Part shown: in pieces, positions 57,187-64,000 of the stretch
Numbering within the stretch: the first letter of the stretch is position 1
Layout of the letters: every line of letters begins with the position of its first letter
From: Golubevia sp. BC0850
Taxonomy: Eukaryota; Basidiomycota; Exobasidiomycetes; Golubeviales; Golubeviaceae
DNA length: 64,000 nucleotides
NCBI GenBank assembly: GCA_012976225.1
Contig: JAAVVG010000020.1
Span: forward strand, 248,001-312,000
Direction of reading: 5' to 3'
The notes under the pieces: generated by a model
What the model was told of the DNA's origin: nothing
The model's input: only the letters and a program-made list of their open reading frames with translations
Database searches by the model: none
Position numbers and translations under genes: made by a program

Positions 57187-57342
57187 CCTCAATAGAATGT
57201 CATCTCAATTTGTCTCATTTTCTGCAATTTCATGTTTTCGGTTTCACGAATTTCCTGAGAGGTCTCTCCTACATATTTCTGTCCTTCACCCTAGATCCCA
57301 AAGAGCTCAAACTTGAACTGAAAGATACACATTGCGACTGCC

Positions 57343-57579
57343 TCATCTTCTCGCTCTTTCATGCTCCTCTTTGAGATCATCTGGAATCTCCACAACAATC
57401 GTATCCACGACTTTGCCCAATATGATGAGCTCGAGCTCGTTGGCCTTCTGTCCAAATCTAGCTGCTGTGATCCTTACACCTTGTGCTTGCTTCTCTTGAA
57501 AGTGTTTTCTTATTAGAGAGATAACCCATTCCTGATAAGGAGTATCCTGAATAGTCTTTCCCATGCAGGCACCTTCCAT
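57343..57579 (-). CDS. Hypothetical small protein (78 residues)
   Basis: Single exon from ATG at 57579: MEGACMGKTIQDTPYQEWVI, then SLIRKHFQEKQAQGVRITAA, RFGQKANELELIILGKVVDT and IVVEIPDDLKEEHERARR. The composition is that of a compact alpha/beta domain. The open frame extends a little upstream without another ATG, so an upstream exon is possible. Convergent with the MFS gene (156 bases) and divergent from RRP45 (196 bases). The layout vaguely recalls small nucleic-acid-binding (Alba-like) folds, but I cannot assign it. Confidence 0.55.
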   Translation of the reverse strand: MEGACMGKTIQDTPYQEWVISLIRKHFQEKQAQGVRITAARFGQKANELELIILGKVVDTIVVEIPDDLKEEHERARR

Positions 57580-57775
57580 TCTTGATGTTTGGCTTTTTTG
57601 GTTGAGTTGTCCGGAAGGAACCAAAGAAAAAGTTGTTGCTCCCAACCCAACTCAACTCCCAGAGACCATCTTTTGATTCAACCACTGCCTTGAGCAATCT
57701 GCTATCCTAGACCTTCAATCGAAAAATTGAACTTCCTTCAATTCAATCAAGAGCAACACCCGGGCAGCCCTCATT

Positions 57776-59106
57776 ATGCCATCAGTCCTTCACCCAACTC
57801 CCTCAAGCACAGAATCAGCCTTCCTTCTAGCAGCACTATCTCAAACCAAACAAAGAGTTGATGGAAGGTCTTTATTACAATCTCGAAAACTTTCAATAGA
57901 GTTCTTAGGTGGCCCAGGAGAGGTCATGGTCTCTTTAGGTGAAAGTAGGTAAGTCACTTCTTTCTCACTTCTTTCCCTCGAGCTCTTCAGCTCCACAATC
58001 CCCTATTCACCTCTCTTCTAGGGCTGACCAGCTTTTTCTGTATTTTACTTTAAATTTCCTAGGGTGACATCATCCCTCTCTCACACGATAGTTTCACCTT
58101 CATCCTCAAGACCAACTGAAGGACTTTTGACAATAGCCTGCGATTTCCCAGCAATGGCAGGACATTCTATGACCGGAGCTGCTTATGATTCTAACAGACA
58201 GGGGACTGAGGAAGTGGTTTTTGAAAGGCTTATGGACAAAGCTTTGAGGAGAAGTGAGGCGGTTGATAAGGAAGGTTTGTGTATCGTGGCTGGTGAAAAG
58301 GTGAGAGCAAGAGACGGCAAAGAGGAGCTTGGATTGTGATTGGTGGTGCAGAAAAGGATCAAGCTCAGAATAGACTAAAGAATGTTTGATTTGGAGAACC
58401 TGGCAGAGAAAGAGCTGCCTGCTAAGGGTAACTTCTCTGAGCTTTCGACTGGCTTTGTTTCGAGGACTTCCCAGCCCCAAGTCATTACAACGCCTTTTTT
58501 TCTGTTTTCTAATTCAATCTTTTCATTCTCTTATGACTCCAGGTTTTCCATCTTCAACTGTCCCTCCGACCGCTCTCTCTATCGGCCCCACTCCTCGACA
58601 TTTCACTCCTATCTTCTCTACTTTCTCTCCTAACCTACAAGCTACCCGAAGTGACCATCTCCGGAAATGACATTTCAATCCATTCCCTAGATGAACGAGT
58701 CGGTAGAGAAATAGGTCTTCGATATTGGCCTATAGGAATCTCTCTGGTTTGTTTCTCTCAATCTTCCAATTCCACTCCTTCAAAGCCTTCGAAAACCGCA
58801 AACCAAGACGAAGATGAGGAGATGGATGGAAACACAAGCTCAATTGCTACAGGAAATGGAGAAACTAATTTGATTCTACTAGATCCAACGCCTTTAGAAC
58901 TTCATCTCTCCTCAAGTCTTTTGTCTTTAGTTCTTACTCCTTCTGCTGAATTGGTGGTGATGGAGAAAGCAGGCGGGAACCCTCTACCTGTGGATACGAT
59001 TTTGGAGGCTACTAAGATTGGAAGTAGGAGAGCTAAGGAGGTGGCGGAAATTGTTAAGGGGGAATTAAAAGTTTGGGAAATGACAGGAGGTAGAACTGTG
59101 ACGTAA
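57776..59106 (+). CDS. RRP45: Exosome core subunit Rrp45 (EXOSC9-like)
   Basis: RNase PH-fold subunit of the inactive nine-subunit exosome ring, needed for 3' RNA processing and decay. Three exons: 57776-57948, 58063-58300, 58543-59106, total 975 bases, 324 residues. Recognisable segments: QTKQRVDGRSLLQSRKLSIE, VMVSLGESRVTSSLSHTIV, LLTIACDFPAMAGHSMTGAA, RLMDKALRRSEAVDKEGLCI, then across intron 2 AGEKVFHLQLSLRPLSLSAP, LLDISLLSSLLSLLTYKLPE and VTISGNDISIHSLDERVGRE. The acceptor at 58542 restores the conserved helix before KLPEVTI. C-terminal extension is short and there is no NoD-like tail. An Asp/Glu-rich insertion (NQDEDEEMDGNTSS) lies in the last third. Confidence 0.9.
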
Positions 59107-59335
59107 AGCGAGATTAGAGTGGTTGCTACCTTCTAATATGTGCATTAACTTCATCATTCTTTGGTTCAGTTCGCAATTGCCTTTCTTTACCTGATGTACG
59201 TAGGCTTGGTGACGTCAAAGTTAGAGGTGTGCAACCTTAAGCCGAAGCATGATAAGAGCTTGCAGCGATCGATTACGAACCCCCCAACTCCCATCCCCTC
59301 CAACTCCACGCTCACTCCCATAACAATCCAGCAGA

Positions 59336-61517
59336 ATGCATCTAACATCTGCCTCACTCTTAACGGTTGCAGTAGCAGCCGGATCAGCTCTATCACTTCC
59401 AACAGTCTCTGTACCCTTTGTGGCAGGTCAAATGAGTTATCTATCTAATCCTCAAGATTTAGCCCCTCTAGAAGCTCATCCAGGCAAAGAATCCATTCCA
59501 AACTCTTACATGGTAGTTTTAAAGAATGGAATTTCACCAATCTCTTTCTTGTCTCATCAAGAAACGGTGACTCTAGCTCAAGCCACTGCATCTGCTTCAA
59601 CCTCCTCCCAATCGGATGATGCATTCGGATTAAGACACATCTACGATTTACCTTCTCATTTAACTGGTTACTCTGGTCAATTCACTCCAGACGTTTTGGC
59701 TTGGATTAGATCTCAACCTGAAGTGGCTTACGTTGAGCAAGATACTGTAGTAACTACCACCATGTTACAAGATGATGGTTCAAAAGTTTGGGATCAACCT
59801 TATGACGTCAAATTCCAAGAAGCTTCTGCCAACTCTTTCTCTACTAATCAAGATTTTAACACCAAGGCTATCGAGAAGGGAGCTCCTTGGGTGAGTAAGA
59901 GGAGGTGGATGCTGTGACTCTCCACCCACAGCTCAGTCGCCTGACCCTCCATCCCCCCCCCCCTCTTAATCATCCCCCTCTCTAAGGGTCTAGCTCGTGT
60001 CTCTCATCGTGAAGAATTAGGTTTTGGTACTTTTAACCAATACCTCTATGATTCCGATGGAGGTGAAGGTGTCACTGCCTACATCATCGAGTGAGTACGA
60101 GCAGAGGGCGGGAGATAAGGAATAGGGGGAAAGGGTAGCGAAAGGGTCCCCAACCGATGGGGGCTAAAGTGCAATAGATTGAATCTAGAGATGTATCAGT
60201 ACCTATCAGATTCATTGGCAGATGTCAGAAGGACGTCTGCTTGGAGCGCAGGCCATCTTGCTTGAAGAGGTCCTCAATCTGACTCCGCTGCCCTCCACGC
60301 CATCACCTTTTCCTCTCCTTTCCCTCTGTCTCCACTCTCTTTCTCCTCTACTAGCACTGGTATCAATATCAAGCACGTCGAATTCGAAGGTAGAGCTCGT
60401 TGGGGAAAGACAATGCCACAAGGAGATACCGACACAGATGGGAATGGTCACGGAACTCACTGTGCTGGAACTGTAGCCTCTCGTAAATACGGAGTAGCCA
60501 AGAAAGCTGATCTAGTAGCTGTCAAAGTCTTAGGATCTGGAGGTTCAGGTTCAATGTCAGATGTAACTGGTGGAGTTCTATGGGCAGTCTCAGACGCTAA
60601 ATCCCTTTCCAAGGAAATGGCTTTGAACCCAACTTCAGAGAAAGCAAAGAAACACAAAGGTTTCGTAGCCAACATGTCATTGGGAGGTGGTAAATCTCCA
60701 GCTTTAGATCAAGCCGTTAATGGAGCTGTTTCAAGTGGAATGCATTTCGCTGTAGCTGCTGGAAATGAAAACCAAGATGCTTGTAACACTTCTCCTGCTG
60801 GAGCTACCAACCCGGTTACTGTTGGAGCTAGTACGATTCAAGATGAGAGAGCTTATTTCTCCAACAAGGGAAAATGTGTTGATATCTTTGGTCCAGGTCT
60901 TAACATTCTTTCCACCTGGAACACCGGTAACAACTCTGTTAACACTGTGAGTAGACTGGGCTAGAAAACAGGAAGATAGTTGGAGTGCGGTTTCTTGGTT
61001 TTTGACTTTTCAAAGAGCAGCCTTGTTCTTGTTCAGAAACCTTCGACATCGACGCTGACTTAACACCTCTGTCCTATCCCTTCCTATTCTCTCTTTCCCT
61101 CTTTCTCTTCGCCACTTCTAGATCTCCGGAACCTCAATGGCCTCTCCTCACGTCGTTGGACTTCTAGCCTACCTCCTTTCAATCTATGGAACTGACGAAT
61201 TCCACACTGTCGAGAACGCCATCCCAATGGGTTTCAAATCCGTTTCAACACCAGTTATGACTTCAAACTCTCTTTCTTCTTCTCTACCAATGGCCTACTC
61301 TCTATTCAACTCGGTTCTTTCTTACTTCCAACCAGCTACTCAACAAGTTCAACAGATTAACTTTAGTGAAGCTTCTCCAGATATCATCTCAGTTTTACAT
61401 CCTTCTGATATGAAGAAAGCTATGATCAAATTATCTACCTCTGGTGCTTTGACTGATTTAGATAATGACACTGTTAACAAGTTGATCTTCAACAATGCTA
61501 CCAAAGATAGTCCCTAG
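59336..61517 (+). CDS. Subtilisin-like serine protease (proteinase K/cerevisin family, S8A)
   Basis: Secreted or vacuolar endoprotease. Four exons: 59336-59890, 59987-60090, 60355-60946, 61122-61517, total 1647 bases, 548 residues. Signal peptide (HLTSASLLTVAVAAGSALSL), an I9 inhibitor propeptide (ESIPNSYMVVLKNGISPISF through EVAYVEQDTVV), then the catalytic domain: Asp in GVTAYIIDTGINIKHVEFEG, His in DGNGHGTHCAGTVASRKYGV, oxyanion Asn in AVAAGNENQDACNTSPAGAT, Ser in ISGTSMASPHVVGLLAYLL. The last acceptor places ISGTSMAS in frame. A C-terminal extension of about 100 residues follows, as in Prb1-type vacuolar proteases. All triad residues present. Confidence 0.95.
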
Positions 61518-61966
61518 AGAGTTTCTTTGAAGGTTTCTTTTCTCAATTGTCTCTTCCACTTCAACTTCCCCACTTTTTTCCGCAAAGTTTTGTACAATCC
61601 GTCAACATCAAATCCTATCAATCTTCGAACGTCAAATCCGCTTATCTTAACTCCTCCTCGTTCCATGTTGTTTAGTTTCCTTTTTTTTTGTCATCACCCT
61701 CCTTCTTCTCCCCGTCTCTCGCTTCTCACGACTCATCGCCTGTTTCAGTAAATCAAATTCAAACACAAGTTCAAATTTCAAACAGTTTCTTGTATAGCCC
61801 TAGTGCATTCATTGGTTGCTGCGTCTCAACAAGACTGAATCGAATTCGCGATGAGAAGGCCCTCTAGCTCACACTAAGGAAATCAAAAACTCAAGATTGA
61901 GAGCTTTTCTTTAAGTATTCAACCGACTTTACAGGGTTCTCCGCAACAATTCGGCAGAGGCCCATC
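61518..61966. other. Intergenic, convergent
   Basis: 3' flanks of the protease and methyltransferase genes; a poly-T run near 61680. No supported gene. Confidence 0.4.
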
Positions 61967-63023
61967 TCAACTTCTGGTCGCCATCTGACCATCTCCTAGC
62001 TTCTGAGCTTTACATCTCAATCTCACGTACATGACATTCCAATTTCCATTTTCGGCCTGCATATCAATATGGCATTGCTGGACCACTTCGTTGACCACTT
62101 TCTTCCTGACAGCTTCGTCCTCGACAGCGTTTAGAAAGCTACCAGCGAAAGTTTCGAGCCACCTCTCCAACCCTTCCGAGCCGTTTAGAGGAGTGAGTCT
62201 CGGATTTAAAGAAATGTGAGAGACTTGAAAGAGAGAATTTTCTGTTAAAAGTCTTGAGAACTCTGTGACTGACGGGAAAAACCAAGGATCCAACTTCTTG
62301 GGATCCAGTCCTGATCTAGAGATTGAAGAGTGGAGAGCAGATCTAACCCCGATCATGTTGCATTGCCCACCCATTTCTATAGCTAGAGTTCCGTTCGGCT
62401 TCAAGGCTTGGTGGATTTCGGAGATGACTGAAGAAGGTGAAGAGGACATCCAATGGATCTTTTGGAAGTGGAAAAAAATGGAAGTCGTCAACGGAGGCCA
62501 TCAGTCAATCATTTTGCTCTTCTCTAGCATTCTACAATAGGAATAGCGTGGTGACTCACAGCAGCGTTACTGAACACCTTGTCAAACTTCCCTACCATGT
62601 TCAAATCTTGTGACACCCGTTCCAAGTTTTGACCGTCTCCCACTATAAATCGCAGACCGTTCTCTTCCTCTCCGTATCTTTCCTTCTGTTCAGCTTTTGC
62701 TTTTTCAATCATGTCCTTAGAAGCATCAACTCCTATGACTCTTCCGCCCCCTCTTGAGACCATCTGATAAATTGTGTCTGTCAGTTCTCCAGATCCGCAG
62801 CCGAGGTCAAGAATGGTTTCACCATCTTGAACGTCTAAGAGATTGAGAACCTCTTGCGCGTTCTTTTGAGAGAATACCTGGGGATGGGTGGAGAGGTTGA
62901 AACACCGTAGTAAGTGAGTCACGAATCGAAACAAGAGGGTTCCACTTGGGTACGAACGAACGAAGCATTCCTTCGGTAAATTTCTGCGTCTTCTGAGCTG
63001 TGGTACGTCTTGGGTTTAATCAT
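61967..63023 (-). CDS. SAM-dependent methyltransferase (class I, trans-aconitate-type)
   Basis: Three exons on the minus strand: 62958-63023, 62560-62877, 61967-62458, total 876 bases, 291 residues. Motif I is ETILDLGCGSGELTDTIYQM, the SAM-binding acidic residue follows in RVIGVDASKDMIEKAKAEQ, motif II-like is FIVGDGQNLERV then KFDKVFSNAAIHWMSSSPSS, and post-motif LKPNGTLAIEMGGQCNMIGV. The order SNAAIHWM...L.P.G.LA.EMGG is that of the trans-aconitate 2-methyltransferase/Tam-like group; substrate unknown. The first intron uses a weak donor (GTTCGT), chosen because it yields RNASFVFSQKNAQEVLNLL, matching the family's NASFV box in phase. Confidence 0.88.
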
Positions 63024-63477
63024 GTGAAGTTTTGAGGTCAATTGAGATGTTGGTGTGGTAGTGGAAGGAGTAGTCCAATCATCGATCCATCCCTCCTCCA
63101 ACCTTTTTGTCGAGGTTTTGTCGGACTGACCGGAAACCCTGATCCCCCTGACTACGAAGACTCGCCGCAGACATCACCATTAGATTCTGAACCAATTTAG
63201 ACAGTCATGAAAAAAGCTGTTTCTCTCATGGGCAGGAAGCTGGAAGAGGGGAAGGTCACTTCGAGCCACGTGGGTAACAGGTTGCATCTAAGATTTCTCC
63301 GTTCTTAACTTCTATTTCTGACCGTGATCGCTTCAAGGACATCTATTCTTAAAGGTCAATCCGCTACTCGCATCCGAAGTGAATTCAAGTTCAATCTTCA
63401 GCAAGATTCGTTACTTCCATTCGACCTCGCTGACTCGCTCTGGCCTCTGACCCTGCTCTCCTTTGACGTCCCAACTT
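63024..63477. other. Divergent promoter region
   Basis: 454 bases between the methyltransferase and F-box protein starts; no supported gene. An open frame at 63324 overlaps the F-box start out of phase. Confidence 0.4.
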
Positions 63478-64000
63478 ATGCTGCCTCCTCCCTCCGATGT
63501 CCCTACTCAAAGCTCAACCATCCGAATGATGGAAGCTCCAACTGCAGGTTCCATCTCTGGACTCACGCCTGAGATTCTTCTCTCCATTTTCTCGGACTTG
63601 GATTCAACTCAACTCGTGATCTCTCGCAGGGCATGTCAGAAATGGTTAGAGATCATCAACTTCAACAAATCTCTTTGGCAGAAACTGAGTTGGGCCCAAA
63701 GGCAACACGAGTCCCTCGTCAATGTCGTCGAGATGTTCGATGAAAGGTCCGCAAGCACCTTGAGAGAGGCTTCAATTCATTCGGAAACTAACAACGAAGA
63801 GGAGTTACCTCTCCTTTTAAAAACTCTTCTTCGATCGAAGGACACTCTGGAGACGATCGATCTGAAGATCTATGATCTACACCGTCAACCTGAGGAGCTT
63901 CAAAGTAAGATCTTGGATTTAGCTTCAGCACCAAGAATGAAGTCCTTTTCATTCTGGCCTACATCAGCGCTCAGTTGGCTTCCAGTAGCACAGTTAGTGA
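63478..64000 (+). CDS. F-box protein, partial (3' end outside window)
   Basis: Substrate adaptor for an SCF ubiquitin ligase. Reads MLPPPSDVPTQSSTIRMMEA, then a canonical F-box at residues 28-70: ISGLTPEILLSIFSDLDSTQ, LVISRRACQKWLEIINFNKS, LWQKLSW. After it, SKDTLETIDLKIYDLHRQPE and APRMKSFSFWPTSALSWLP look like the start of leucine-rich or beta-rich repeats. Open to the end of the window without an intron. An upstream start is not excluded, but this ATG is the first in frame. Confidence 0.82.
   Translation, partial: MLPPPSDVPTQSSTIRMMEAPTAGSISGLTPEILLSIFSDLDSTQLVISRRACQKWLEIINFNKSLWQKLSWAQRQHESLVNVVEMFDERSASTLREASIHSETNNEEELPLLLKTLLRSKDTLETIDLKIYDLHRQPEELQSKILDLASAPRMKSFSFWPTSALSWLPVAQLV

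Overview
The window is nuclear DNA of a basidiomycete fungus. Nearly every gene carries several short introns (mostly 50-120 bases, GTGAGT or GTAAGT donors, pyrimidine-rich acceptors). The gene set is fungal: a yeast-type phenylalanine ammonia-lyase, a hybrid histidine kinase, an OPT oligopeptide transporter, a cerevisin/proteinase K protease, DUF3431 and a basidiomycete-style WLCGCG-tailed protein. The exact class (Pucciniomycotina or Ustilaginomycotina, for example) cannot be fixed from sequence alone. No tRNA, rRNA, CRISPR array or clear transposon was seen.

Layout. 1-6.5 kb: myosin regulatory light chain (cut by the window start), oligoribonuclease, and three genes of unknown function. 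6.7-12.6 kb: VIP36-type cargo lectin and a ribosome-associated Ssb-type Hsp70. 13.2-15.9 kb: two paralogous secreted proteins, head to head. 16.3-21.6 kb: DUF3431 membrane protein, nicotinate phosphoribosyltransferase, and LSm4 sharing a divergent promoter with it. 22.1-30 kb: OPT transporter, short-chain dehydrogenase, WLCGCG-tailed protein. 30.7-45.6 kb: a small secreted cysteine protein, an 1802-residue coiled-coil protein, a Gfd2/YDR514C-like nuclease-fold protein, PAL, and then a 5'-truncated inverted copy of the secreted gene. 46-54 kb: multi-PAS hybrid histidine kinase and a three-LIM protein. 54.9-64 kb: MFS transporter, a small unknown gene, exosome subunit Rrp45, subtilase, methyltransferase, and an F-box protein cut by the window end.

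The most interesting structure is an inverted repeat of 894 bases with no difference found by eye (30727-31620 versus 44702-45595), separated by 13.1 kb that includes PAL. One end falls inside the signal peptide codons of the secreted gene. Beyond that end the right-hand copy still shows a diverged, in-frame signal-peptide-like stretch, which suggests recent gene conversion of an older paralogue rather than simple pasting. The other recurring theme is extreme exon size. Frame and protein alignment require a 4-base exon in the oligoribonuclease, 7- and 16-base exons in the lectin, an LSm4 first exon whose only coding content is ATG, a probable 5-base last exon in the kinase, and a probable GC-AG intron.

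The genes are mostly housekeeping (RNA decay, splicing, translation-linked folding, NAD salvage, secretion) mixed with secreted and transport genes. I see no metabolic cluster built around PAL. Exon models marked as frame-checked sum to a whole number of codons across all exons.
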